In this document: positions 8,505 to 17,162 of the stretch, one piece after another
Numbering within the stretch: position 1 is the stretch's first letter
Layout of the letters: every line of letters starts with the position of its first letter
From: Hymenobacter nivis
GTDB taxonomy: Bacteria; Bacteroidota; Bacteroidia; Cytophagales; Hymenobacteraceae
Assembly: GCF_006439025.1 (NCBI RefSeq)
Contig: NZ_RCYZ01000003.1
Span: 436,127 to 500,126 of the forward strand
Length of the DNA: 64,000 nt
Direction: 5' to 3'
Notes under the pieces: generated by a model
The model's input: the letters and a program-made list of their open reading frames with translations, nothing else
The model's database searches: none
Told to the model about the DNA's origin: nothing
Position numbers and translations under genes: made by a program

Positions 8505-10117
8505 GGAAATTCCCGCAACTAGCCGCGGCGCTGGGGGCCCTGCTCCTGGCGCTGGGGCCCCTGGGCCTGTGGGCGCAGGGCTTGCCGCCGTCGGGCCAGG
8601 GGGCCCCGGGCCAGCTTGGGCCCGGCCAACTGGCGCCCGGGCAGCTCGCCCCGCGCCGCCCCACTTCCGACCCCACCACGCCCGGCAAGCTGGCCACGCC
8701 GGCCGCACCGCTGCTGCTGGGTGGGGCCCCGGCCGTGCCCGCCCGCGGCACGGCGGCCGACACCATGCGCGTGTTCTCGCTGCAAGACCTGGCCGAACTC
8801 GTGTTTGCCAACCACCCCATCGTCAAGCAGGCGGTGCTGCTCAGCGCCGAGGCCCGGACCCAGGTGCAGCAGGCGCGCGGTGGCTTCGACCCGAAGCTGG
8901 GCGCCGGCTTCGACCGCAAGGTGTTCGGCGGCACCAACTACTATAACAACTGGGCCAACGAGCTGAAGGTACCCCTGTGGCCGGGCGGCGTGGACCTGAA
9001 AGCCAGCTACGACCGCTACGTGGGCACCTACGTCAACCCCGAGCACCGCACGCCGGTGGGTGGCCTGGCCGGCATCGGCCTGTCGGTGCCGCTGGGCCAG
9101 GGCCTGCTCATCGACGCGCGCCGCAGCACCCTGCGCCAGGCCCGCATCATGGTGGACGCGGCCGAGGCCGACCGTGTGAAGCAGATCAACGAAGTGTGGC
9201 TGCAAGCGGCCAAGGACTATTGGAACTGGTACTACGCCTACCAGCAAACCGCCCTCATTCAGGAGGGCGTGGCGCTGGCCGAGGGCCGCTTCCAGGCCGT
9301 GAGCCGCCGGGTGGACGTGGGCGACCAGGCCCCCATCGACTCGGTGGAGGCCCGCATCACCGCCCAGGACCGCCTCGTGCAGGCCGAGCAGCTACGCGTG
9401 GAGCTGCAAAACGCTCGCCTCGTGCTCTCCAACCACCTCTGGAACGGCGACGCCCAGCCCGTAGAGCTGCCCACCCGCGCTTTGCCGCAGGACCCCGCCC
9501 TGGCCCGCCTCGACACGGCCGAGCTGAGCCGCTTGCGCACGCAGGCCGCCGTGCAGCACCCCACGCTGCGCAAGCTGGACGCCAAAATCCGCCAGCTCGG
9601 CATCGAGGAGCGCTACCGGCGCGAGATGCTCAAGCCCAAGATCAACGCCAGCGGCACGCTGCTAAGCCAGGGCGATTTCTACCGCAACGAGGTGCCGGCC
9701 ACCTACAACTTTGGCTGGGACAACTACAAGGTGGGCGTCGATTTTGCCTTCCCGCTGTTCCTGCGCCAGGAGCGCGGCAAGCTCCAGTACACCCGCATCC
9801 AGGTGCAGGAAAACGTGCTGGAGCAGCAGCAGAGCCGGCGCACCATCCTCAACCGGGTCGATGCCAGCTACAACACGCTCAAAGCCTACGAGCGCCAGCT
9901 CGCCATCCAGGCCCTCACCATCGAAAACCAGCGCGTCCTGCTGCGCGCCGAGCTGGCCAAGTTCAACCTCGGCGAAAGCACGGTGTTCCTCATCAACGCC
10001 CGCGAAACCAAGCTCATCGACCTCCGCCTGAAACTGGCCAGCATGCAGGCTAGCTACGAAAAGTCGCTGGCCGAGCTGTACTACTACGCCGGCACGCGCA
10101 CCCAGGGCAACGAATAA
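8501..10117 (+). CDS. TolC family outer membrane efflux protein
   Basis: 538 residues from a GTG start at 8501, which overlaps the HlyD stop (GTGA) and has one of the few convincing Shine-Dalgarno sequences here (AAAGGAGAGG, 8481-8490). The signal peptide ends near LGLWAQ; a Pro/Gly-rich spacer follows. The mature part begins DLAELVFANHPIVKQA and shows the two-fold repeat of TolC proteins with long helices. It should form the outer-membrane channel of the preceding adaptor and transporter. A perfect terminator lies just after the stop. Confidence 0.92.
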   Translation: MRKFPQLAAALGALLLALGPLGLWAQGLPPSGQGAPGQLGPGQLAPGQLAPRRPTSDPTTPGKLATPAAPLLLGGAPAVPARGTAADTMRVFSLQDLAELVFANHPIVKQAVLLSAEARTQVQQARGGFDPKLGAGFDRKVFGGTNYYNNWANELKVPLWPGGVDLKASYDRYVGTYVNPEHRTPVGGLAGIGLSVPLGQGLLIDARRSTLRQARIMVDAAEADRVKQINEVWLQAAKDYWNWYYAYQQTALIQEGVALAEGRFQAVSRRVDVGDQAPIDSVEARITAQDRLVQAEQLRVELQNARLVLSNHLWNGDAQPVELPTRALPQDPALARLDTAELSRLRTQAAVQHPTLRKLDAKIRQLGIEERYRREMLKPKINASGTLLSQGDFYRNEVPATYNFGWDNYKVGVDFAFPLFLRQERGKLQYTRIQVQENVLEQQQSRRTILNRVDASYNTLKAYERQLAIQALTIENQRVLLRAELAKFNLGESTVFLINARETKLIDLRLKLASMQASYEKSLAELYYYAGTRTQGNE

Positions 10118-10137
10118 AAACCCAAAGCGACGGATAA

Positions 10138-10171
10138 ACAAAAGAGGGCCCCTGGGGGCCCTCTTTTGTTT
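10138..10171 (+). terminator. Terminator of the export operon
   Basis: ACAAAAGAGGGCCCC pairs with GGGGCCCTCTTTTGT and is followed by TTT, 20 bases after the TolC stop. It is symmetric and also lies downstream of the convergent ychF gene. Confidence 0.85.
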
Positions 10172-10231
10172 TACTTATGAAGCAGCCAGCGGTCGGTCCA
10201 GGCCAAACGGGCTACGGAAGGCAGAGCCGTT

Positions 10232-11332
10232 CTAAACGTTGAAGCGGAAGTGCATGATGTCGCCGTCTTGCACCACGTAGTCTTTGCCTTCCACGGCCAT
10301 GCGGCCGGCTTCTTTAATTTTTACTTCGGTTTTGTACTCCTGGTAATCAGGCAGTTTGATGACCTCGGCGCGGATGAAGCCCTTCTCAAAATCGGAGTGG
10401 ATGACGCCGGCCGCCGCCGGGGCCTTGTCGCCGCGGTGGATGGTCCAGGCGCGCACTTCCTGCACGCCGGCGGTGAAGTAGGTGATGAGGTTCAGCAGCT
10501 CGTAGCTGGCCCGGATGAGCTTGTTGAGGCCCGACTCGGTGAGGCCGTACTCGCCCAGGAACATCTCTTTTTCCTCGGGGTCTTCCATGTCGGCAATCTG
10601 CGACTCAATGGCGGCCGACACCAGTACCACTTGGGCCCCCTCGGCTTTGACGTGTTCGCGCAGGGCGGCCACGTGGTTGTTGCCGTCGGTGGCGATGCTG
10701 GCCTCGTCCACGTTGGCCACGTAAATCACGGGCTTGATGGTGAGCAGCTGCAAATCGGCCACGGCCTCCAGGTCGTCGGCGGTGGCGGCCACGGCGCGGG
10801 CGTTCTGGCCAGCTTCGAGAGCTACTTTGAATTTCTGCAGGCCCGCCACTTCCTTCTTGGCCACGGCGTCGCCGGCCTTGGCACTACGCTCCGACTTCAC
10901 TAGCTTCTTATCGATGCTCTCCAAATCCTTGATTTGCAGCTCGGTGTCAATCACGTCCTTGTCGAACACCGGGTCCACGCCGCCAGCCACGTGCACGATG
11001 TTGGGGTCGTCGAAGCAGCGCACCACGTGGATGATGGCGTCCACCTCGCGGATATTGGCCAGGAATTTATTGCCCAAGCCCTCGCCCTTGCTGGCGCCCT
11101 TCACGAGGCCGGCAATGTCGACGAACTCGATGATGGTGGGCAGCACGCGCTTGGGGTTCACCAGCGCCTCCAGGATTTGCAGGCGCTCGTCGGGCACAGT
11201 AATTACGCCCACGTTGGGCTCAATGGTGCAGAACGGGTAGTTGGCCGATTCGGCTTTGGCGTTGGATAACGCGTTGAACAGGGTGGATTTGCCGACGTTC
11301 GGCAAGCCCACGATACCGCAGCGGAGGCCCAT
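10232..11332 (-). CDS. ychF: Redox-regulated ATPase YchF (OLA1 family)
   Basis: 366 residues, the usual length. The P-loop GLPNVGKS is at residues 8-15 and DIAGLVKGASKGEGLG follows as the switch II region; the NKxD motif is replaced by a NVDE-type motif, which in this family gives ATP rather than GTP preference. The C-terminus has the TGS domain (VRAWTIHRGDKAPAAAG to MHFRFNV). YchF is a conserved ribosome-associated ATPase linked to stress responses. The start MGLRCGIVG is family-typical; in-frame sequence upstream was rejected. Confidence 0.97.
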   Translation of the reverse strand: MGLRCGIVGLPNVGKSTLFNALSNAKAESANYPFCTIEPNVGVITVPDERLQILEALVNPKRVLPTIIEFVDIAGLVKGASKGEGLGNKFLANIREVDAIIHVVRCFDDPNIVHVAGGVDPVFDKDVIDTELQIKDLESIDKKLVKSERSAKAGDAVAKKEVAGLQKFKVALEAGQNARAVAATADDLEAVADLQLLTIKPVIYVANVDEASIATDGNNHVAALREHVKAEGAQVVLVSAAIESQIADMEDPEEKEMFLGEYGLTESGLNKLIRASYELLNLITYFTAGVQEVRAWTIHRGDKAPAAAGVIHSDFEKGFIRAEVIKLPDYQEYKTEVKIKEAGRMAVEGKDYVVQDGDIMHFRFNV

Positions 11333-11385
11333 ATTCTTGAGGATAAGTGTGGAGTGAAGAATTGCGCGTTGGCGCAATGCGGCCG

Positions 11386-11393
11386 CAAAGGTA
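11386..11393 (-). promoter_or_regulatory. -7 promoter box for ychF
   Basis: Reads TACCTTTG on the minus strand, 53 bases before the ychF start. A TTG lies upstream but at about 24 bases spacing, slightly long. Confidence 0.5.
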
Positions 11394-11498
11394 CGACGCG
11401 CCGTAGCGTGGGCTCGGCAAATTTGTGCTATAGGCAAACGGCGCGAACGGACCGGGGTCCATTCGCGCCGTCGCGTATTCAAATACGGGGCTGGGGCC

Positions 11499-11873
11499 CT
11501 AGTAGCTATCGTCGCTGCGGTTGGCGTCGAAGGCGGGGCGCTGGGCAGCCACGGGGCCCTCGCGGCGGTCGCGCTCGTCGTATTCGCGGGGGCGGTCGAG
11601 CTCGGCCACTTCCTCGGGGGTTAGCAGCTCTTCGCGCACGTAGTCCACGGCGTCCTGGAGGGCATCCACGAATTTCAAAAAGTCTTCTTTATACAAGAAA
11701 ATCTTGTGCTTTTCGTAGGAAACCGAGTCGTCGTTGTTTTGGCGGCGCTTGCTTTCGGTAATGGTCAGGTAGTAATCCTGGCCGCGGGTGGCTTTCACGT
11801 CGAAGAAATACGTGCGCTTGCCAGCCTTAATACGTTGGGAATAAATCTCTTCCTGGTCGGGGCGGTCGTCCAC
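11499..11873 (-). CDS. DUF3276 / PUR family nucleic-acid-binding protein
   Basis: 124 residues from a GTG at 11873. The core EEIYSQRIKAGKRTYFFDVK...DYYLTITESKRR is the conserved PUR-alpha-like repeat of DUF3276, found almost only in Bacteroidota; the Borrelia relative binds DNA and RNA. The C-terminal tail is acidic and disordered (PREYDERDRREG). No ATG exists near the conserved start, while the GTG gives VDDRPDQEEIYSQ, the length expected. Divergent from the DUF58 gene with about 150 bases between, containing a promoter for the latter. Confidence 0.88.
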   Translation of the reverse strand: MDDRPDQEEIYSQRIKAGKRTYFFDVKATRGQDYYLTITESKRRQNNDDSVSYEKHKIFLYKEDFLKFVDALQDAVDYVREELLTPEEVAELDRPREYDERDRREGPVAAQRPAFDANRSDDSY

Positions 11874-11976
11874 AGGCGTTGGGTGGGTAAAGTTGATGAA
11901 TAGAACAATCGATTGATGTGAATTCGAATGTAGGTACGGAGGGCCAAAGAAAAAAGCGCCCGGGGCCCCGGCGTGG

Positions 11977-11984
11977 TATCTTTG
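11977..11984 (+). promoter_or_regulatory. -7 promoter box for DUF58 gene
   Basis: TATCTTTG, an exact TAnnTTTG match, 40 bases before the ATG of the DUF58 gene. No TTG at -33 was found. Confidence 0.5.
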
Positions 11985-12024
11985 AACAGGGCCCCCGGGG
12001 CCCCGCCGCCCCTTTCGCCCGCCC

Positions 12025-12948
12025 ATGCCCGCCCCCGACCTCGCCGCCATCCGCTCGTTCGAAAACCTGGAATTCCTGGCCCGCCAGCTCGTCGATGGCT
12101 TCATCACCGGCCTGCACCAGTCGCCCTACCACGGCTTTTCGGTGGAGTTTTCGGAGCACCGCCTCTACAACCCCGGCGAGAGCACCCGCCACATCGACTG
12201 GAAGGTGTTTGCCCGCACCGACAAGCTATTTGTGAAGCGCTACGAGGAGGAAACCAACCTGCGCGCTCACCTGCTCATCGACGTAAGCCCGAGCATGTAC
12301 TACCCCGCCCCCGACCACGCCAAGCTGACTTTCAGCGTGGTAGCGGCGGCGGCGCTGGCCACGCTGCTCACCCGGCAGCGCGACGCGGTGGGCCTCGTCA
12401 CCTTCGCCGACCGGGTAGAATTGCAGACGCCGGTGCGCTCCACTACCACCCACCGCCACGCCGTGCTGCTGGCCTTGCAGCGCCTGCTCGAGCGGCCCGC
12501 CGCGCCGGTGGGGCCCCCGCGCGGCACCGACGTGGCCGGCGTCATCCACACCATTGCCCAGCAGATTCCCAAACGCTCGCTCGTCATCCTGTTCAGCGAC
12601 ATGCTGGGGCGCGACGCGGCCGGGCAGGCCGCCGCGCTGGCTGCCCTCCAGCACCTGCGCCACCAGCACCACGAGGTGCTGCTCTTCCACGTGCTCGACC
12701 GCGCCACGGAGGCTAACTTCGACTTTGCCGAGCGCCCCTACATTTTCGAAGACGTGGAAACGGGCCAGGAAATCAAGCTCCAGCCCTCCCAAATCCGGGC
12801 CCAGTACCAGGCGGCCATGGCCACCTTCGAGCAGGATTTGGCGCTGCGCTGCGGGCAATTGAAGATTGATTTTGTGCCCGTGGACGTGCGTGAGCCCTTC
12901 GAAAAAGTGCTGTACGCCTACTTGGTGAAGCGCGGCAAAGGGCGCTAG
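12025..12948 (+). CDS. DUF58 domain protein (von Willebrand A-like fold)
   Basis: 307 residues, without signal peptide or membrane segment. The DUF58 signature STRHIDWKVFARTDKLFVK is near residue 55, followed by a MIDAS-like DVSPSM (DxSxS) near residue 90 and SLVILFSDML near 190, giving a VWA-type metal-binding fold. In many Bacteroidota such genes sit beside a MoxR AAA ATPase and aerotolerance (BatA-like) genes; neither is in the window, so this one stands alone. Its partner is unknown. Confidence 0.9.
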   Translation: MPAPDLAAIRSFENLEFLARQLVDGFITGLHQSPYHGFSVEFSEHRLYNPGESTRHIDWKVFARTDKLFVKRYEEETNLRAHLLIDVSPSMYYPAPDHAKLTFSVVAAAALATLLTRQRDAVGLVTFADRVELQTPVRSTTTHRHAVLLALQRLLERPAAPVGPPRGTDVAGVIHTIAQQIPKRSLVILFSDMLGRDAAGQAAALAALQHLRHQHHEVLLFHVLDRATEANFDFAERPYIFEDVETGQEIKLQPSQIRAQYQAAMATFEQDLALRCGQLKIDFVPVDVREPFEKVLYAYLVKRGKGR

Positions 12949-12964
12949 GGCCCCAACTTGCCCC

Positions 12965-12972
12965 TACTTTTG
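12965..12972 (+). promoter_or_regulatory. -7 promoter box for the small membrane protein
   Basis: TACTTTTG, exact TAnnTTTG match, 37 bases before the ATG at 13009. Confidence 0.5.
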
Positions 12973-13008
12973 TTGTAGTACCCATCACCCACGCTTCCCC
13001 CTAGCACC

Positions 13009-13467
13009 ATGTATCAAGTTCTGCTCATCCTCCATTCCTACCTCCGCTACTTCGTGCTCGGGGCCGGCCTCGTGGCCGTGTACCGCGCCTACGTGGGCAT
13101 GTCGGGCCGCCGCCCGTTCGGCAAGGGCGACAATGCTTTTGGGGCCAGCTTCGTGGGCTTCATGCTGTTGCAGCTCATCGTGGGCCTGGGCCTGTACTTC
13201 GGCATCAGCCCCTACGGCCTCAAAGCCATGAAAGTAGCCGGCGCCATGAAGGACCCGGTGGTACGCTTCTTCGGTATGGAGCACGTGGCCATCATGGTCC
13301 TCGCCGTCATCATCGCCCAAATCGGCCGCTCGCTCTCTAAAAATCGCCCCACCGACACCGCTAAGCACAAAACCGCCTTCATTTACTACGGCATCGCCCT
13401 GCTGCTGGTGCTGCTCATGATTCCGTGGGGCATTTGGAACCCGGCCCGGCCGCTGTTCCGGTTCTAG
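13009..13467 (+). CDS. Four-helix membrane protein, cytochrome b-like
   Basis: 152 residues with four hydrophobic segments (near ILHSYLRYFVLGAGLV, SFVGFMLLQLIVGL, EHVAIMVLAVIIAQ and YYGIALLLVLLMIP). Histidines lie in or near helices 1 and 3 (LHSYLRY; GMEHVAIM), a pattern that fits the small Bacteroidota proteins often labelled cytochrome B, but haem binding is inferred only. It has its own promoter-like box and a strong terminator, so it is probably monocistronic. Confidence 0.8.
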   Translation: MYQVLLILHSYLRYFVLGAGLVAVYRAYVGMSGRRPFGKGDNAFGASFVGFMLLQLIVGLGLYFGISPYGLKAMKVAGAMKDPVVRFFGMEHVAIMVLAVIIAQIGRSLSKNRPTDTAKHKTAFIYYGIALLLVLLMIPWGIWNPARPLFRF

Positions 13468-13487
13468 CCACTGGCCCAGCACCCAAA

Positions 13488-13525
13488 AAAACGCCTCCCG
13501 ATCTGCGCAGATCGGGAGGCGTTTT
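13488..13525. terminator. Bidirectional terminator between convergent genes
   Basis: AAAACGCCTCCCGATCTGC pairs perfectly with its reverse complement and ends in TTTT. It lies between a rightward and a leftward gene and can serve both. Confidence 0.9.
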
Positions 13526-13528
13526 CGG

Positions 13529-13933
13529 TTAACTCGGGTGGCTTTCCAGCACCTCTTTTAGCTTCGCCATTTCCTGTTCAATCAATTGAACGGCTTGGTA
13601 AAACGGCTCGTCCGGCATTTCTGCCGGCTTGGTGAAGGTCATCATAAAATGCGCGCCGGTGCTGCCCGCCACTACCCGGCACGGCACCAGCCAGTTGCCC
13701 TCCACCGGGTCCTTAAATTCCTGGTCCAAAATACCCAGCCCCTTATTCGACAGCATTTTTACTTGCTGCGTACCCCGGGGGCCTTCCATGAGCCAATACC
13801 CGTTGAGGCCGGGGGTGGCGCTGAAGACGTTGTGAACGGCCCATTTGGGCCAATTGGCCAGGTCGTTGAGGAAGTCCCATACGTGTTCGGGACTGGTCTG
13901 AATATTAACGGTTTTGGTGACGGTGCTGGCCAT
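13529..13933 (-). CDS. SRPBCC family protein (polyketide cyclase/START-like)
   Basis: 134 residues. MASTVTKTVNIQTSPEHVWD followed by FLNDLANWPKW is the characteristic opening of START/SRPBCC ligand-binding folds; the C-terminal helix is QAVQLIEQEMAKLKEVLE. These proteins bind hydrophobic ligands; nothing here names the ligand. An in-frame upstream ATG would add eight hydrophobic residues; the MAST start was preferred because it begins the domain. Confidence 0.85.
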   Translation of the reverse strand: MASTVTKTVNIQTSPEHVWDFLNDLANWPKWAVHNVFSATPGLNGYWLMEGPRGTQQVKMLSNKGLGILDQEFKDPVEGNWLVPCRVVAGSTGAHFMMTFTKPAEMPDEPFYQAVQLIEQEMAKLKEVLESHPS

Positions 13934-14049
13934 AAGAAGCAGAAGGTAGGCTATCAATTTTGTGGGTGAATGGCAAGATGAAAATTTAAATTCATTCGCC
14001 CCCTCCCTGGCCGACGCGGGTTGTACTGCCTCACTCGCCTACCGGCCAC

Positions 14050-14811
14050 CTACACGTTCATCCCGCCCGAGGCTTCGATGCGCTGGGCGTTGATCCAGCG
14101 GGCCTCGTCGGTGCAGAGGAAGGCCACGATGGGGCCGATGTCGTCGGGCAGGCCCACGCGGCCCAGGGCCGTGGCGCCGGCTATCGTGGCGTTAACCTGG
14201 GGGTTGTCGCGCACCATGCCACCGCTAAAATCGGTGGCGATGGCGCCGGGGGCCACCACGTTGGCGGCAATGCCGCGGGCCCCCAGCTCCTTGGCCTGGT
14301 AGCGGGTCAGCACCTCGATGGCGCCCTTCATGGCCGCGTAGGCCGACGAGCCGTTGTAGCTGAAGCGGGCCAGCCCCGACGAGATGTTGATAATGCGGCC
14401 GCCGTCTTCCAGCAAGGGCAACGCTTTCTGCGTCAGAAAGAAGGGCCCCTTGAGGTGGACGTTCACCATCTCGTCGAACTGCGCCTCGGTGGTGTCGGCG
14501 AAGTCGGCGTGCAGGGCAGTGCCGGCGTTGTTGATCAGGAACTGAAAGCGTTCGGCCTGGAAGTCACGCTGGAGCGTGGTTTTAACTTGCTCAAAAAAGG
14601 CGTCGAAGCTCGCGGCATTGGCCACGTCGAGCGGCAGAGCGGCGGCTAGGCAGCCCAGGGCCCTAATTTCGGCCACTACGGCGTCGGCCTCAGCCCGCTG
14701 GCTGCGGTAGGTCAGCAGCACGTCGATGCCTTTGTGGGCCAAGTTCAGGGCCATGCTTTTGCCCAGGCCGCGGCTGCCGCCGGTGACGAGGGCTATTTTG
14801 TTGGTGCTCAT
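14050..14811 (-). CDS. Short-chain dehydrogenase/reductase
   Basis: 253 residues. The cofactor motif TGGSRGLG is near residue 9, NNAG near 95, catalytic Ser in INISSG near 143 and YxxxK as YAAMK near 157, so all classical SDR residues are present. The TYRSQR sequence after beta-strand 2 suggests NADP(H) preference. The ATG at 14811 (MSTNKIALVTGG) was chosen over an upstream ATG. An AraC-type regulator follows on the same strand upstream, which in SDR/AraC pairs usually controls the SDR gene. Confidence 0.93.
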   Translation of the reverse strand: MSTNKIALVTGGSRGLGKSMALNLAHKGIDVLLTYRSQRAEADAVVAEIRALGCLAAALPLDVANAASFDAFFEQVKTTLQRDFQAERFQFLINNAGTALHADFADTTEAQFDEMVNVHLKGPFFLTQKALPLLEDGGRIINISSGLARFSYNGSSAYAAMKGAIEVLTRYQAKELGARGIAANVVAPGAIATDFSGGMVRDNPQVNATIAGATALGRVGLPDDIGPIVAFLCTDEARWINAQRIEASGGMNV

Positions 14812-14893
14812 GGGTGTATTGTTTAAGGGTTGCCTTAATTGACAATACAAAGGTCCGGGGCCCCCGCGGCCGGCTTATGGTGAGTAGCCCAGT

Positions 14894-15313
14894 TTAAATG
14901 GTGACTACTTCCGAAACTTCGGCGCGGCGCTGGGCCCACACCTGCTCGCGGTACTGCTTGGGCGTGCAGCCGGCGAAGCGCTTGAAGAACTTGGTGAAGT
15001 TGGACGGGTCGTAGGTGAGGTTCGCGGCAATGGCGGCGATGGGGCGGTCGGTGTCGCGCAGCAGGGCCTGGGCCACGGCCAGGATCTGGGCCTCAAAGTA
15101 GTGGCACGGCGGGTGGCCGGTGGTAAGCTTAAGGGTGTTGCTCAGGTGCGTGGGGTGGATGCAGAGCTGGCCGGCAATGTCGCGGATTTCCAGCATCTCG
15201 GTGGCCCGGCCGGCCACCACATCGGCCAAGTGCTGGTCGATGGCGCGCCGGAAATCGGCCGTTATTTCGTGCTGGCGGGCCAGTATTTTCTGAGGAATGG
15301 GCGTGGTGGCCAT
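14894..15313 (-). CDS. Short AraC-family transcriptional regulator
   Basis: 139 residues, about half the usual length: only the DNA-binding part is present. Two helix-turn-helix units are visible, the first around LEIRDIAGQLCIHPTHLSNT and the second around PIAAIAANLTYDPSNFTKFF, followed by the family hallmark AGCTPKQYRE. There is no N-terminal ligand domain, so it may respond to protein level alone. It lies 82 bases upstream of the SDR gene on the same strand and probably regulates it. Confidence 0.9.
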   Translation of the reverse strand: MATTPIPQKILARQHEITADFRRAIDQHLADVVAGRATEMLEIRDIAGQLCIHPTHLSNTLKLTTGHPPCHYFEAQILAVAQALLRDTDRPIAAIAANLTYDPSNFTKFFKRFAGCTPKQYREQVWAQRRAEVSEVVTI

Positions 15314-15469
15314 GCGGCGGCGGGCGAAGTGATAGGGCGTTGCGAACGGCTAACTTAACCGCTCGCGGCGCATTCTGCTTTTTTGCCGGGGCCCCGGCAG
15401 TGGGGCCGTGCAACCTTTTTGGTGGCGTTGGGGTCACCTAAGCACTCCCCCGCCTTTCCGTTCGCCCGT

Positions 15470-15961
15470 ATGCGCTTGCCTCTGCTTCTTGCCGCCTCCC
15501 TCGCGCTGTTCAGCTGCCGCAAAAGCGACGACCCGAGCCTGGCACCCAGCGAGGGCGTAGCACTGGCGGCGGAAGAAGACTGCGGCACGCCGGGGCCCAG
15601 CGGCTACCTCGTGCTGCTGCGCACCCAGCAGCAGGCCGTGCAGCTGCCGGGCACGGTCGAAACGTTTCTGCTCAGCAAAGACAACGTATTCAACACCAGC
15701 GGCAACGACCACCTCATCGCCTCGCTCAGCCGGCAGGAGGGCGACGTGCTGAGCCTGCACTACTGCGGCGTGGTGCACGACGGCATGACCGCCAACGCGG
15801 GGCCCGCCCGCAGCAGCATCAGCCTCCAAGATCTGCCCGCCCAGGTGTACCGCCTGCGCATCACCGTGCGCAACCGCCACACCACCGGCACCCTCGACCT
15901 GACCACCACGCCCGCCCGCCTCAGCTTCGCCGACACCACGGTGGCCGCCGTGTGGCGCTAA
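15470..15961 (+). CDS. Hypothetical lipoprotein
   Basis: 163 residues. A signal peptide with lipobox (ASLALFSCRK) starts at the ATG at 15470. The mature part is beta-rich, with two cysteines (EEDCGTPG and LHYCGVVHDG) that could form a disulphide. No family was recognised. It is flanked by the divergent AraC gene and by an AT-rich gene. Confidence 0.65.
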   Translation: MRLPLLLAASLALFSCRKSDDPSLAPSEGVALAAEEDCGTPGPSGYLVLLRTQQQAVQLPGTVETFLLSKDNVFNTSGNDHLIASLSRQEGDVLSLHYCGVVHDGMTANAGPARSSISLQDLPAQVYRLRITVRNRHTTGTLDLTTTPARLSFADTTVAAVWR

Positions 15962-16058
15962 TGGGGCCCCAGGCGGCTAGGGTTTTGGGCGCGGGCGGCG
16001 TAGATTGGCGCTGTTTTTCACAGCACTATACATTCGTCAGCCTAGCTTATTACTTTTC

Positions 16059-16505
16059 ATGAAGAAAATACTACTTCTATCACTCCTCACCTTTCTTACA
16101 CATTATTCTTACTGTCAAAGCACACCTGAGAGCATTGTCGCTGAGTTCTTTAAAGAATATCCGAAAGGCCCTGCCAAAGCCGTAGAAACGCTTTATGCTA
16201 CAAATCCTTGGTCAACGCGAAACAGGGATGGAATTGAACAGATTAAAAGCGAAGTCAATAAGTTGACGCTAGATTACGTGGGCAAATACCACGGCTACGA
16301 ACCGATAACTAAGCGGCATGCAGGAAACAGCTTCGCATTGCATTCTTATTTGGTACGCTACGACCGTCAGCCTTTGCGCTTCACGTTCGAATTCTATAAA
16401 GCTGATGACAAGTGGATTGTGTATGCTTTCAAATTTGACTCAAACATCGACGACGAATTAGAAGAATCTGCTAAGCTTAACTATTTTTCCTCTGAGCCAA
16501 AATAA
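16059..16505 (+). CDS. Hypothetical secreted protein, AT-rich gene
   Basis: 148 residues starting MKKILLLSLLTFLTHYSYCQ, a clear signal peptide. The mature part (SIVAEFFKEYPKGPAKAVETLYATNPW) resembles small periplasmic proteins with a cystatin/NTF2-like size but no family was recognised. Base composition and codons (AAA, TTA, ATT) differ strongly from the neighbours, which points to recent acquisition. It ends before a strong terminator. Confidence 0.75.
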   Translation: MKKILLLSLLTFLTHYSYCQSTPESIVAEFFKEYPKGPAKAVETLYATNPWSTRNRDGIEQIKSEVNKLTLDYVGKYHGYEPITKRHAGNSFALHSYLVRYDRQPLRFTFEFYKADDKWIVYAFKFDSNIDDELEESAKLNYFSSEPK

Positions 16506-16553
16506 GAGACTTGAACAGAACAAGTTATGCTTAGCTACTTGAGACCACCATAT

Positions 16554-16590
16554 AAAAAGCCCGCCGCTGATAATCAGCGGCGGGCTTTTT
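16554..16590 (+). terminator. Terminator after AT-rich gene
   Basis: AAAAAGCCCGCCGCTGAT pairs with ATCAGCGGCGGGCTTTTT. The GC core is shared with the hairpin at 17103-17142. Confidence 0.85.
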
Positions 16591-17102
16591 GTTTGCCGCC
16601 GCACCAAGCGCATTTCACCGACGAGCTGTTGGGCGGCGCAGCTGTTTGAGAAAGCTAATTTTTGCTTCGGTGGGGCCCCCATTTCCTCCGGGCGCGCCGG
16701 TCCAGCCAAGAGCGCTGCCAACTCCACCCGGCCGCTGGTAGCCGCGGCGCCGGGTTTCGTAGCGAAAGGATGGGCGTTGGTCGAGTGCATTTTTTTGGGT
16801 TGCAACTACAGTATGTCGCGCGGTATCCCGTCTATGCACTTGCCGCTCCGTTTCACCCCGCCCCGCCCGTCATGCTCTACCTATTTGGCCGCCTCGCCCT
16901 CAGCGATTCTTACCATTCCCAGCAAGAGGAAGAAGAACTTCATTTCCAGCAAAAGCTGAACGGCCACCGCCCCGAGGGGCCCCAGCCCGCCCCCAGTGCC
17001 GCAGCAGCCGACCGCCGCCTGTGTCAGGATTACCACTTACCGCAAGCGGGCTACTTGGCTGCTTGCCGCGCCAGCTAGCCAAGCTGGGGGCCCCAGCCAA
17101 CG
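16591..17102. other. Gene-poor stretch between two similar terminators
   Basis: About 500 bases with no recognised gene. The best frame is 16872-17078 on the plus strand (68 codons, MLYLFGRLALSDSYHSQQEE), with no known domain and no clear ribosome or promoter signal; it may be a small protein or chance. Nothing else was recognised on either strand. Confidence 0.4.
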
Positions 17103-17142
17103 CAAAAAAGCCCGCCGCTGTAAATTCAGCGGCGGGCTTTTA
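17103..17142 (-). terminator. Terminator of deoxyhypusine-synthase-like gene
   Basis: AAAAGCCCGCCGCTG pairs with CAGCGGCGGGCTTTT, 20 bases beyond the stop of the leftward gene at 17163. Confidence 0.85.
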
Positions 17143-17162
17143 AATGCTTGCGCGGGCGGCAA

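Noticed and set aside
16872..17078. 68-codon frame MLYLFGRLALSD in the gene-poor stretch
   Set aside because: No promoter, domain or homologue recognised; kept only as a note in the stretch annotation.
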